Shown piece by piece: positions 20,813 through 30,989 of a DNA stretch of 64,000 nucleotides (positions are counted from its first letter, which is position 1; each line of letters opens with the position of its first letter). The notes below the pieces were generated by a model that was not told where the DNA came from, ran no database searches, and was given only the letters and a program-made list of their open reading frames with translations. Source of the DNA: Argyresthia goedartella (Eukaryota; Arthropoda; Insecta; Lepidoptera; Argyresthiidae). Location: positions 5,952,001 through 6,016,000 of the forward strand of contig OX463829.1 in the NCBI GenBank assembly GCA_949825045.1. The letters are read 5' to 3'. A program made the translations under genes and the position numbers.

Positions 20813-21056
20813 TAATAATAATAATAATAATACCTTGGACACCTTTTACACACATTGATCTAGCCCCAAACTAGGATTCCCTGTATCTTGGGTACTAGAC
20901 AACGATATATATACTTATATAGAGAAATATTATACTTAGATAAATAAACAACCATGACTAGGGTACAAACATCCGTTCTCATCAAACAAACATTTGCCCC
21001 CACCGGGACTCGAACCCGGGACCCTTGGTTTCGTAGGCAGCGTCACTACCGTCATT
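20813..21056 (-). mobile_element. tRNA-derived SINE with (ATT)n tail
   Basis: Read on the minus strand it has a B-box-like GGTTCGAGTCC (inverse at 21006-21016), then CGGTGGGGGCAAATGTTTG, a body with TACCCAAGATACAGGGAATC, and an ATT-repeat tail (TAATAATAATAATAATA at 20813-20832). A plus-strand copy without the tRNA head is at 36010-36178. Confidence 0.7.
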
Positions 21057-22044
21057 AAGAGACGTAATGGGATAAATTTTTTGCCTACCACAAAAAAAAG
21101 TGGCAGTCAAGTCAACCAAAGAGTGTCAAGTAAATGAGTGAAGCCAACTGTTAAACAAACGTCACGTCACTCAAGTCAGTCCTAACCTAATTAAAATGAA
21201 TTATTATTGTGATATGATTAAAAAATCTATTTTTTTTTTCATAGTGGGAAACAAAGAGTGTTTCGTCCCATCATGTTCAAATCAAAAATCAAAATGTTAT
21301 TATAGGTCTTTTGGTCTAGGACCGTGTGAAATATCCTGTGGTTTTGCACTTGTTACAATTTTATGCATTGTTAACTTAAATATAATTTTAACCAAAATGA
21401 TAGACAAACGTGACAAAATTATTGTTATCAGTATATAGTTTTATCACGAAAAAAGAGAATCAGTTTACTATCTGAAAGTTGAAGAGCAAGCAAAGCTAAG
21501 AAAAATTTACTCCACAGGAAAAAACCCAAAAAACTTTAATATGATTGCGTAATCTCTTTCTTCATTATAAATATTTATTCTGAAAGGTAAAGAAACAGGA
21601 TATTCAAAAATGTATAACACCTTTACAAAAATAATTCACAATGTAACTTTTAAGTAATAATTAAAATATGGTCCGGGCACACAAGGAAATAATTAATCCC
21701 AGATATGAATTCCTTGTCTAATTCACTACCAATAACCACAAACTGAATCCCAGTAGGACAACATTAGTATTAACTAATTTGTGAGATGGTCTAGTATGGA
21801 GGGTTCCCACATAGCGCCCGGCCGAAACATCCTGGTAGTCTGGATATACGTCTCTTTTTGCTTTGGCCACTCGTTTGGGAAAAAGAGTGAGAACATCTAT
21901 CATATCCTATGCGGGTCTGAGGTATATGTAGATACCGTATGTTTGTATTTGTACATATATGCCTGTATATAACTGTGTTAAGTATAATTGGCGATCGTGT
22001 ATCTTACAAGAGATTTCCAGTAAGTATCGTTCTTTATGTTTCAG
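21057..22044. other. intron 5 end, unassigned
   Basis: AT-rich sequence with no clear repeat. The short ORFs (21196-21438, 21781-21972) have no recognisable product. It ends with the exon 6 branch/pyrimidine tract. Confidence 0.4.
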
Positions 22045-22267
22045 TTATGTGAACGGGGCGACCCAACCACTGACAACTCCAAAGACGTGCTCCTCCGAAA
22101 GATTTACCTGGAAGCGCCGCTCATCACATCGGAGGCGGTGGACTACTTGAAGCACCTGGTGACGGAGGAGAGGCTGATGGCGCTCGCGACGGAGCTGCTG
22201 GAGGAGATCTGCCTCACGCGGCTGCCGCGGGCGCACAAATATGTCGTCGCGCTGCTCACCCATTGCT
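22045..22267 (+). CDS. Sympk: symplekin exon 6
   Basis: The acceptor is TTATGTTTCAG ending at 22044 and the donor GTGAGT starts at 22268. The exon reads LCERGDPTTDNSKDVLLRKI, then the YLEAPLITSEAV motif that is almost identical across symplekins, then HKYVVALLTHC. It leaves in phase 1. Its last 30 or so bases plus the donor are repeated several times in the intron that follows. The minus-strand ORF 22045-22263 is a shadow. Confidence 0.93.
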
Positions 22268-22490
22268 GTGAGTTGCTACTTAATTAGCAGTATATACTTG
22301 TAGAGACAGAGTCGGAGACAGACGAGTATGTCGTCGCGCTGCTCGCCCATTGCTGTGAGTTTTACTTAATTAGTAGTATATACTTGTAGAGACAGAGACA
22401 GACAAGCATGTCGCCGCGCTGCTCGCCCATTACTGTGAGTGCTACTTTATTAGTAGTTGTAGTAGTTAGTAGTACATGTAGAGACAGAGA
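22236..22490 (+). repeat. tandem copies of exon 6 3' end plus donor (array, left part)
   Basis: The exon end ATGTCGTCGCGCTGCTCACC through the donor TGTGAGT is followed by TTGTAGAGACAGAG. This unit is repeated at about 22324 and 22404 with periods of about 90 and 80 bases. Each copy keeps GCTGCTCGCCCATT and a GTGAGT donor. Further copies lie at 28318-28400, 28535-28590 and 32174-32225, beyond the DIRS and mariner insertions. Confidence 0.8.
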
Positions 22491-22544
22491 CTTGTTATGC
22501 ATTTCATAATGCATTGTTATACCTGACGTTACCTGGCTTTAAGC

Positions 22545-23400
22545 CTAATATTGAGAGTAGCATACTTGACTTCCTTTCCGGTGCGACGAAATTAGCCCCA
22601 AACAGCTCACTTCCTGTTTAACCTTACAATCCCCCAAGCCTCATATGACGCTCGCCTCGAGTACCGTCCGTCCCCCAAGCGTCATATGACGCTCTCGCTC
22701 CCGCGCTTTTTTAAACCGGTATATTTTGGCCAATTTTTGTCATGTTGGTACTGTTAAAGATTTTCCAGACGCTCAATAAGACAAAGTCTATAATCCGATA
22801 CAATTGTCTATGGTCATTCATAGAAAAAAATATTCCAAACGTGCCTCAAAAAAAACACTTTTTCGAGGACTTTTTTTTGGAAAATTTCAAACGCTGAAAT
22901 ATTAAACAGTTTATATAAGAACACACTAATGTTTTTATTGTTTTGAAAGGGTAATGTTATTTAGATTACGTAGGTATCAAATAACATGTATATGTTGTTG
23001 ATGTTTTTCTCATGTCTGCTAGATTTGTGTCGAGAAGGACCATTTTCATAGATGTCTGTGATTCTCATGTCGGTACAATAATAAAGGAAGGTCACTGTGA
23101 CATTAGTTTTGCATTGACTAAGAGAGGGTTTCATTAGCTACTCATATTTAGCACTCTCATAGTTCTAAGAGTTACCATTTCAACATAATCACTTGATACG
23201 TCAGTCAAGTGTCGCGCGCCGCGCGGGCTTAAGTGTGCCTGGGGGACGAGCTGTGTCGGCGCCAAGTGGCTGGGGGTGCGAGGGGTTAAAACTCCTAAAA
23301 TACATGTCATATCCGTTTTGAACCTCAGCAACATTGCGCGCGTAAAGTTTCAGAAATGGCGGCAATTGTAGCCAGCGTTATTGCGCGTGCTAAATTTTCA
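22545..23400 (+). repeat. DIRS left inverted terminal repeat, interrupted
   Basis: The outer part (to 22617) and the inner part (23290-23400, ACTCCTAAAATACATGTCAT onward) are together the inverse of 27950-28140. The 668 bases between are a MITE insertion with its TTAA duplication. Confidence 0.9.
22622..23285. mobile_element. piggyBac-like MITE with TTAA target duplication
   Basis: TTAA at 22618-22621 and 23286-23289 flank a 664-bp insert. The intact right ITR of the DIRS element has a single TTAA at the matching point, so this is a proven insertion with a 4-bp TTAA duplication. The ends are CCTTACAATCCCCCAAGCC and, inverted, CCCCTCGCACCCCCAGCC, giving a TIR-like match. It has no ORF. TTAA duplication and C-rich ends point to the piggyBac superfamily. 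Confidence 0.85.
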
Positions 23401-23516
23401 GGTCATTGGCGTTTTGGATTTCTTTCCGTGCGAACATATTCCAAATTTGAATATATTTTTCCAAGTTATTTTCTATATCTGGAATTATTACGGTTGAAGT
23501 GTTCAGCGTAAGAAAA

Positions 23517-24733
23517 ATGAATCCGTTCAATAAAAATAAAAGTGGTAAATCTTCTAAACGGAGAAAAGCCCCGCGTAGTGATTCATCAAGTGATAGCTGC
23601 AGCAGTTCCACTTCTAGGTCTCCGGAGAAGAGCAGCCGGAAAAGAAGACGTCGGGGGAGTAAGAGCTCTAAGAGGATAAGTAAACTGGAAAAATCGTTCC
23701 AAGATTTAGCTGGCAAGGTCTCGTCACTGCATGACCTTTTGGTTAACAAATCGAGTGACGGAATATTGCCTTATTCAGATAATGGTTCCGTTTTATCTCT
23801 GTCTCCGTGTAGTGACCTTGAGAGGGAATTACGTAGCCCCGATAAGAAAATACAATTGAAAATGGAAACTACCCTTAAAAGTCAAACATTACGATCGCCG
23901 AACTTCATGTCGAGACAATTAAAAAACTTCAATATTTCGATACATGTGACTGGAGTCAGGTAAGGTATTCGGAGACGCAAAAATTGTATAATTCTGTACC
24001 TGGGTTCGTTGAACTCGAGTGTAATGACCTTGCCAAGCCCTTCGATCGTAACCATTCTTTGGCGGCAACGGAGCGATCACTCGCGGCTATATCACACGGC
24101 CTGATTATGAAGAACGAGGCGCTTAAACAGGGTTTTTCGACGTTCATCTCTTGGCTTGGCGAGAGAGTTGAAGAGAATCCCACTACAGCGAACCAGGTTT
24201 GTGACAAAATAAATGAGATATTTTCCGAGGGGGAATACAATAAGGTTCATTCTGATCTGTTGCAAATGGTCTGCGGAAAAAGGGCGGACTTCGTCCAGCA
24301 GCGTCGCGATTCAATTCTGAATTTCGTTCGCGAACGTCACATAAAAGAAACCTTACGTAAAATTCCACCCTCGGTAGATAATATTTTTAACGAGGCCCAG
24401 TTTTCAGACTTCCTACACAAGCAAGGAGGAACCGGGAAGATTTTTATGAACATAAGACCGCCTGCGCAAGGCGCGTCGAGAAAGCGTTCCCTTGCGCAAA
24501 GGGATCTCCCGCAACATGACGTTGCCGCCTACGCCGGCCCGAGCCGGCCCGCGCCCGCGCGCAGCGGTGACGCGCCCCCCGCCGCCCGGGCTACCTGGGC
24601 CGCGCCGCCCGCGCAGGGCGAGCGCGAGCGCGGGGGGGAGGCATTTCGTGGAGGACGACGCAGCGAGCGCGACCGGCAGCGACGTGGCGGCGCCAGGGGC
24701 AAGTCTGGACGCCGTAATACAAGGAACTATTGA
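23517..24733 (+). pseudogene. DIRS gag-like ORF with one frameshift
   Basis: It starts MNPFNKNKSGKSSKRRKAPR, a lysine/arginine/serine-rich head. The frame shifts by one near 23880-23905 (the second frame continues VETIKKLQYFDTCDW, then YNSVPGFVEL). The second part ends with a Pro/Ala/Arg-rich, RGG-like basic tail (RGGRRSERDRQRRGGARGKS) to the stop at 24733. The mature product would coat element RNA. The family is poorly conserved, so the assignment rests on position and composition. Confidence 0.7.
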
Positions 24734-26030
24734 CTATCTGCAGACGTTTCGGGCGGGGCGACTGAAACAAAAGGTGAGAGTTTGGAGGAAGTTGGGAGCT
24801 CCTCGATATGTTCTGGACACGATAACGGGTTATCGGATACCTTTCGAGGGGAGACCCCCTCTCGTACACCCGTCGAGGATTCCGAAGATGTTTCATACGA
24901 AAAGTTCTCTTCATATGAAACATCAGATTATAAAATTGTCAAATCAAGGAGTCATAGAACGGGTGACGTCGTCGCCGAGTTTCGTTGCAAACATTTTTCT
25001 AGTGAAAAAGAAGGGTGTCCGAGGAAACTCCTATCGTCCCGTAGTAAATCTGAAGCTGTTAAATCAATATGTATATGTAACCAAATTCAGGTTAATAAAC
25101 ATGTACAAGGTGCCGGACTTCCTCCAACCTCGAGATTGGCTAATCAAAATCGATCTTTCAGACGCATATTTTCATATACCAGTTGCCCCGGTCCATCGAC
25201 CCTTTCTTCGGGTCATTTATGCAAGGAAATTGTGGCAAATGACTTGCCTACCCTTCGGCTTGGCAACAGCTCCAAAGGTCTTTGCCAGTATTACGAATTG
25301 GGTCGCGCAGACTCTAAGAAATCATTGCCCTGGCTTGCGACTGATTGTCTATCTCGACGATTTTTTAATAGCTTCTCAGTGTCCACAGCAGCTAAAAGAG
25401 CACACTTCTCTTGTGGTGAGAACCCTGCAAAGTCTGGGATGGATGGTAAACTTCAAGAAGTCTGTTTTGATGCCTCAGAAATCCATAGAATACCTCGGTG
25501 TTACATGGGACCCGTGGAAGAACGAAAAGAGGCTTCCCCAGGAGAAGCTAAAAGTTCTGAGGCGCAAAACCCAGAAGATGTTGACCTCGGACGAAGTAAG
25601 TCTGCAACAAATTCAAAGTTTGTTGGGTTCATGGAATTTCGCCAGCTTTGTGGTTCCACGGGGTCGCCTGAACTCACGCGCCCTATTGTCATTAGGCCAC
25701 CAGCTAATGAGATCAGACCGGGTCTGTACAAGAACGCTACCGGAAGAGGTTCAGCAGAATCTTCAATGGTGGGCACGCAACTACATGTCGCGGTCCCTTC
25801 TGCACTTTCCACCTCCAGAACACTTCCTATCCACAGATTCTTCTGTGAAGGGCTGGGGCGCACAGCTCGACACTCTGATGATGTCAGGAGCGTGGACAGC
25901 AGAAGAGGAACATCTTCACAGCAATGTCTTAAAGATGCTAGCAATTCTACGAGTTCTACAGCAAAAGGGAAGGATCTTAGCAAACTCCAGTCTGTTGGTT
26001 CAATCAGACAACCGAACTGTCGTGGCGTAG
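24492..26030 (+). CDS. DIRS pol: reverse transcriptase and RNase H
   Basis: 512 codons open. The first 50 or so overlap the gag tail and are low complexity; the recognisable part starts near IQGTIDYLQTFRAGRLKQKV. RT motifs: ANIFLVKKKGV, YRPVVNLKLLNQYV, WLIKIDLSDAYFHIP (catalytic Asp), CLPFGLATAPKVFAS, and YLDD at residues 287-290. RNase H follows: HFLSTDSSVKGWGAQLD and QSDNRTVV. The stop at 26030 is premature: the RNase H end (NYVADRLSR) continues in another frame from 26110. Confidence 0.9.
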   Translation: MRKGISRNMTLPPTPARAGPRPRAAVTRPPPPGLPGPRRPRRASASAGGRHFVEDDAASATGSDVAAPGASLDAVIQGTIDYLQTFRAGRLKQKVRVWRKLGAPRYVLDTITGYRIPFEGRPPLVHPSRIPKMFHTKSSLHMKHQIIKLSNQGVIERVTSSPSFVANIFLVKKKGVRGNSYRPVVNLKLLNQYVYVTKFRLINMYKVPDFLQPRDWLIKIDLSDAYFHIPVAPVHRPFLRVIYARKLWQMTCLPFGLATAPKVFASITNWVAQTLRNHCPGLRLIVYLDDFLIASQCPQQLKEHTSLVVRTLQSLGWMVNFKKSVLMPQKSIEYLGVTWDPWKNEKRLPQEKLKVLRRKTQKMLTSDEVSLQQIQSLLGSWNFASFVVPRGRLNSRALLSLGHQLMRSDRVCTRTLPEEVQQNLQWWARNYMSRSLLHFPPPEHFLSTDSSVKGWGAQLDTLMMSGAWTAEEEHLHSNVLKMLAILRVLQQKGRILANSSLLVQSDNRTVVA

Positions 26031-26109
26031 TTACGCAACGAAGGCGGCTCGAGGTCCCCTCGAGCTAACGTACGAGGTACTTTTCGTCGTAGATCATTTT
26101 CATATCCAC

Positions 26110-26619
26110 ATGACGGTCTTTCACATTCCCCGCCGGTACAACTACGTCGCCGATCGCTTGTCGAGATCAAGAGTCTCAGCGGAATGGCATCTGCAGAGCA
26201 ACGGAGCTTGGGAGGTGTTTCGGAGATGGGGAATCCCAGATATCGATCTGTTTGCGTCCAGGAACGCGCACGTAGTCCCACTTTACGTAAGTCTAGACTT
26301 GATGGACCCCCAAGCAGTGTTTCACAATGCCTTCAGCCAGGACTGGCACTACAAAATGGCGTGGTTATTCCCGCCACCTTGCATAATCCCAAGAGTGTTA
26401 ACTCACTTGAACCGGGCCTCCGGGGTTTACATTCTAATAGTCCCCGATTGGAAAAAGGTATTCTGGAGACCAGACCTAGAAGCCCGAGCCCTGGACCCTC
26501 CTCTACAGGTGAGAGACTTAGATCAAGTTTTGATAGACACACAGACAAACTTACCACCACCGCAAGTACATCAAATGAACTTACAAGCGTGGCGAATTCA
26601 GGGTGGTCCTCAATGCTAG
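26110..26619 (+). pseudogene. DIRS pol C-terminus (RNase H end and methyltransferase-like region)
   Basis: The frame-shifted continuation of pol reads HIPRRYNYVADRLSR, then IDLFASRNAHVVPLYVSLD, AFSQDWHYKMAWLFPPPCII and LIVPDWKK. This block follows RNase H in DIRS-group Pol proteins and has been compared with DNA adenine methylases. One indel between 26030 and 26110 separates it from the RT. Confidence 0.75.
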
Positions 26620-27558
26620 ACGCCTGGAATCAAAGCCAAATTGGAGTCCTGGATAGGAGCTGGAGAAATTCAAGTATGAGTTCGTATAAACCAGCTTGGA
26701 AGCGATGGGTGAAATGGTCAAGGGAAAATGAGGTTAACATGTACCAGCCGCAGCCTCAGGATGTTGCCCGTTTTTTAACAGATCTTCATCTAAAGTACAA
26801 TCTTGCCTATAGTACTATTTGTGTGCACAAGTCTGTTGTGTCAACATTTTGTCGACCGATTCTAGGTAACCCGTTAAGTTCACATATAATAATAAGACAG
26901 ACTTTAAAGGGCATAGCTTTACAACAGCCACCCAAACGTAAGCCACCAATCTGGAATGTTAAGGTGTTAACGGCTTATCTCACGTCACACGCTCCACATA
27001 GTTTTTCGCTTTTTGAAGTATCTAGAAGAGTGGCTATTATTTTGCTATTATGTTCGGGACGCAGAGTCCATGACCTTACCTTGCTAAGATGCGATTCTGC
27101 TAATTGCATAATTGAGAATAACTCAATAGTTATGTGGCCAAAGTATGGCTCTAAGACGGATAACTCATCGTACAGACAGTCTGGCTGGCGTCTACTAGCT
27201 TGTAGCTCGAACACTAACGTAGACCCCGTGTTCTGGGTCACCAAATTGTTAGAAGTATCACAATCTCGCAGAGGTAATTTAGATTCCTTGTTCATTAGCA
27301 CATGTGGCACACCGAAGCCTGCCACACCTACCATTATTGGAGGGTGGCGTCCTCAAGCTAGCAGGAATTGATTCTAGTCCAGGTAGTGTTCGGTCGGCAG
27401 TCGCCTCTGCTAGTTGGTTGGACCACACACCTATTGATCAAATTTTAAGTCGTGGCAACTGGAAATCAGCAAGGACTTTTCACAAATTTTACAAAAAAGA
27501 AGTTAATTCTAGCCCGACCAATAGCACTGCTTTATCTAATCTATTTCAATCAGTTTAA
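26560..27558 (+). pseudogene. DIRS tyrosine recombinase, one frameshift
   Basis: The frame open from 26184 carries the recombinase from about 26590: MSSYKPAWKRWVKWSRENEV, PQDVARFLTDLHLKYNLAYS, then LLLCSGRRVHDLTLLRCD with the first catalytic Arg. After GGW near 27350 the reading shifts by one and continues GIDSSPGSVRSAVASASW (second Arg; the usual His three residues before it is Gly here) and ARTFHKFYKKE, whose Tyr is the likely nucleophile. The enzyme integrates the circular DNA form. It overlaps pol in a different frame, as is usual for DIRS. Confidence 0.85.
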
Positions 27559-27739
27559 TGAATGTATTTTTTATTTGTAACTACTATTGTGTTATCAATT
27601 TATGCAAAACACTTGTGTTCTATGTTGTATATACAATTATATAGGTTCTTGTATATTTGATGATCATAGTTTACACATAAATGAACTCCTAGTCATATCA
27701 CATTGGCGTTTTTAACTCAGCAGTCGATACCAAACACTA

Positions 27740-27837
27740 CTCAATATTAGGCTTAAAGCCAGGTAACGTCAGGTATAATATGGCAATTTTACCTGAAAAT
27801 AAAATTGTTATTATACATACTTACCTGGCTTTAAGCC
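27740..27837 (+). repeat. DIRS internal complementary region
   Basis: Bases 27740-27778 are the inverse complement of the element's left end and 27779-27837 of its right end, joined without gap. This records the end-to-end circle junction. Confidence 0.92.
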
Positions 27838-27944
27838 TAGGTAAATCGCTGCCTGCTGTTCACATTACTGTGCATATTATTGTGCATTGCACGATCGTGA
27901 CACATTCTTAGACACGATCAGCTCTTTATTGAGTTGCCAATGAC

Positions 27945-28191
27945 CTGAAAATTTAGCACGCGCAATAACGCTGGCTACAATTGCCGCCATTTCTGAAACT
28001 TTACGCGCGCAATGTTGCTGAGGTTCAAAACGGATATGACATGTATTTTAGGAGTTTTAAACAGGAAGTGAGCTGTTTGGGGCTAATTTCGTCGCACCGG
28101 AAAGGAAGTCAAGTATGCTACTCTCAATATTAGGCTTAAAGCCAGGTAAGTATGTATAATAACAATTTTATTTTCAGGTAAAATTGCCATA
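27945..28191 (+). repeat. DIRS right inverted terminal repeat (uninterrupted)
   Basis: It runs from CCAATGACCTGAAAATTTAG to the terminus at 28191 and contains GTTTTAAACAGG, the unoccupied form of the TTAA site used by the MITE in the left repeat. Confidence 0.9.
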
Positions 28192-28317
28192 TTCTTTATT
28201 GCACACACATATTAAATTTAAATGGTTACATTAAGTGAAATCATATATACAAAGGCGAGCTTATCTCTAAAAGGGAATGAAAGGGAAATATATCACGAAA
28301 GGGTAGGCATTGCACAC

Positions 28318-28595
28318 TTGTAGAGACAGAGTCTGAGACAGACAAGTATGTCTCCGCTCGCTCGCCCATTGCTCAGAGTTGCTACTTCATAAGTAGTGTT
28401 CGATTTTCCACCAGGGCCGGACTCAGACTAGGGGCCCATGCTATACGCGCATAAATGCGTTCCGATTTGTAATACTTGCGCTAATCATGACGAAATTGCG
28501 ATTAGATACCGTTTAGTTTATAAACAAGTAGTATAAACTTGTAGAGACAGAGATAGACAAGTATGTCGCCCCGCTGCTCGCCCATTACATTAGTA
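28318..28595 (+). repeat. exon 6 end array, middle part
   Basis: Two more units (TTGTAGAGACAGAG...ACAAGTATGTC...GCTCGCCCATT) lie between the DIRS right end and mariner copy 2. The donor is lost in one (CTCAGAGT) and cut by the mariner in the other. Confidence 0.75.
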
Positions 28596-28640
28596 TATAC
28601 ACAGTCAGGTCATAAGTTCTGTCACACAATAAAAACTTTT

Positions 28641-30912
28641 TCATTGCATCTAAGGTCAGTCAAGTGGGAGGAAATATTCGAGAATTGTGGAAATGTAAAC
28701 GAAATAACCTCACTCTTTTACTCTACATTGGAAGACGCCATTGCCGAACATGTCCCTAAACAGAAAATAAAAACAAACAAACACCCTCCCTGGTTCAACA
28801 AACAACTAACAAGACTGATAGCCGAAAAGGAACGAATTAGAGATATCGCAAATATCAGAATCCCCGAGACAAGATAGAATTCGAGATTTCCCGAGAGCGC
28901 TGTCATAAACTATACGACACATGTATGAAATCGTATCTGAATAATATTGAATCCAGTATTCCAGTCAACCCCAAGGTTTTTTGGAGTTTTATTAAATCAA
29001 AGCGAAAAGGCTATTCCACGCTACCATCGAGCATGCATAAAGATGACACATCGGCAAACAGTGGAACTGAGATCGCACAGCTCTTTGCTAGTCACTTTTC
29101 AACAGTTTATACTGATCTCGACCCAGTAACAACCACAGACGCACACATAACTAACCAAACAGGTCTGTCAAACATCACAATCAGTGAGCGCGATATACTT
29201 AAAAAATGCAAAACCCTTGATGTATTCAAATGCGCGGGACCTGACGACATTCCTGCAGTATTTGTGAAACTCTGCGCACAAGAGCTCTGCTTCCCACTAT
29301 TCATATTGCTGAATCGTTCTTTGAGGACCCTCCCTCAAAGAACGATTCAGCTTCCGTTTTCCTGACGAATGGAAAAAAGTAGAATTGTTCCTGTTTACAA
29401 AAAGGGGGATGAAAATGACGTTAAAAACTACCGACCTATATCCATGCTATCGTGCTTCTCAAAACTCTTTGAATCCCTTATCTGCCCACTTATCACACAC
29501 CACATCGATAGGGTTATCTCACCCGAACAATACGGCTTCGAGCGCGGACGATCGGTGGAAACTAATCTGGTCTCCTACGTTAATGATTTGTCTCGCGAGA
29601 TGGACAGTGGTCACCAGGTGGATGCCGTATATACTGACTTCAGCAGCGCCTTCGACAAGGTAAACCATAAACTACTTCTGAGTAAGTTAGCAGCACTCGG
29701 TGTCCACGGGTCATTATTGGACTGGTTTTGGTCGTACCTGTCACAGAGTCCTCAGGTTGTGAATGTGAGTGGACACCAATCTCAGCTTTACTACGCGAAA
29801 TCGGGAGTCCCCCAAGGCTCTCACCTCGGACCAGTTCTGTTCTTAATATTTATCAACGACTTGTTGAACCGTATTGCGCGTTGCAAGTACTCCATGTTCG
29901 CAGACGACCTTAACATATATAAAACCATTATGTCGGAAGCTGACGTGGAACTGCTGCAAAATGATCTGAACGAAATAGCGAATTGGTGCCGCAATAATGG
30001 AATGGTCCTCAATGCAGCAAAATGCTACCACATAACAATTACCAATAAGAGAACCCCTATAGCTTCCACGTACACTATCAACAACATCGAACTCGAAACT
30101 GTCAGCGAAATGCGAGATCTCGGTGTAATGATGGAGCCCAAAGCGCAATACAAAAGGTTTTCGTCTCTCCAGCACCAAGATCCTCCTGTACAATGCCCTG
30201 GTTCGCAGCCATCTCGAGTACGCCTCCGTTGTCTGGAATCCCGTCTACGCGGTTCACTCCGAAAGAATCGAACGCATTCAGCACGCATTCACTAAAAATT
30301 TAGCGTACAGCCAACCAGGCATTTCTCACAGGGAACATTATGAACGGCGATTAGACTACTTCAGAATGGAAACATTAAACTTCCGAAGAAATTGACAGGA
30401 CCTCCTATTCCTGCATAAGGTCTGTAACAATAACTTGGATGCCAGTAACATCTTGAGTCAGATTGGACTGATAGTGCCTTACAACTATCCGCGCAAACCC
30501 ATCCCTAACACTCTGCACATACCGCTATGCAAAACAAACATCTACAAGCACTCACCCATACCCAGAATGTGCGACAATTATAACATCACTAGTAGCCAAA
30601 CCAACATAGACATATTTCATGATCGCTTGCTTGACTTTAGGAATAAAATTAAAATGAAAAATACTTGCATCTAAAATTGACAAATTTTTAAAGAATATTG
30701 TAAATTTTATTAATTTAATACCTAATCTTAAGTTAAATTATTTCCACTACCTTAGCTTAATTACTTAAAAATCAGAATTACTAGTTAGTACAAAAATGGT
30801 CAATGTTGTGCTCATCTATAATAGGCACTCATATAAGAACAAAACTGCAGAATTTTTTATTGTAATAATATGTATATGTGTGCTGTTGATGTGCCTAAAT
30901 AAATAAATAAAT
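28641..30912 (+). mobile_element. 5'-truncated LINE inserted in mariner copy 2
   Basis: The 8-bp target duplication AAACTTTT (28633-28640 and 30913-30920) is present once in mariner copy 1. The insert ends in an (AAAT)n tail. Coding pieces: KHPPWFNKQLTRLIAEKERI, IPVNPKVFWSFIKSKRKGYS, RIVPVYKKGDENDVKNYRPI, YTDFSSAFDKVNHKLLLSKL, SGVPQGSHLGPVLFLIFIND and MFADDLNIYK (catalytic FADD). The frame is broken at least three times. Confidence 0.93.
28925..30295 (+). pseudogene. LINE ORF2 (RT) remnant with palindromic scar
   Basis: Two open pieces, 28925-29365 and 29369-30295, carry the pre-RT and RT regions. They are separated by a 19-bp perfect inverted duplication (29308-29326 / 29333-29351) that adds sequence and a stop. 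The RT core to FADD is otherwise readable. A later frameshift near 30150 displaces the C-terminal region (pieces to 30674). Confidence 0.85.
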
Positions 30913-30989
30913 AAACTTTTGAATTTAGAACGCTGGCCACAAAAAAGTTTATTGAATTCGAATTTCGAATTTTTCATGAAAATAAAAAT

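Larger units (their letters stand above)
22517..28191 (+). mobile_element. DIRS-1-like tyrosine-recombinase retrotransposon
   Basis: It has inverted terminal repeats, gag-, RT/RNase H- and tyrosine-recombinase-like ORFs, and an internal complementary region (27740-27837). In that region the inverse of the left end (TTATACCTGACGTTACCTGG at 22517) ends at 27778, and the inverse of the right end (ending AAATTGCCATA at 28191) starts at 27779. That is the diagnostic DIRS architecture, in which the junction templates the circular intermediate. Frameshifts in gag, pol and recombinase, plus a 664-bp insertion in the left ITR, make it a dead copy. It has no target-site duplication that I can see, as expected for recombinase integration. 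Confidence 0.92.

Noticed and set aside
20997..21056. tRNA gene on the minus strand
   Set aside because: The B box is good, but no acceptor stem or anticodon arm pairs correctly; it is a SINE head.
24591..24923. Minus-strand ORF and the plus-strand ORF 24782-26068 in the DIRS pol region
   Set aside because: Both overlap the RT frame that has all catalytic motifs; they are frame shadows.
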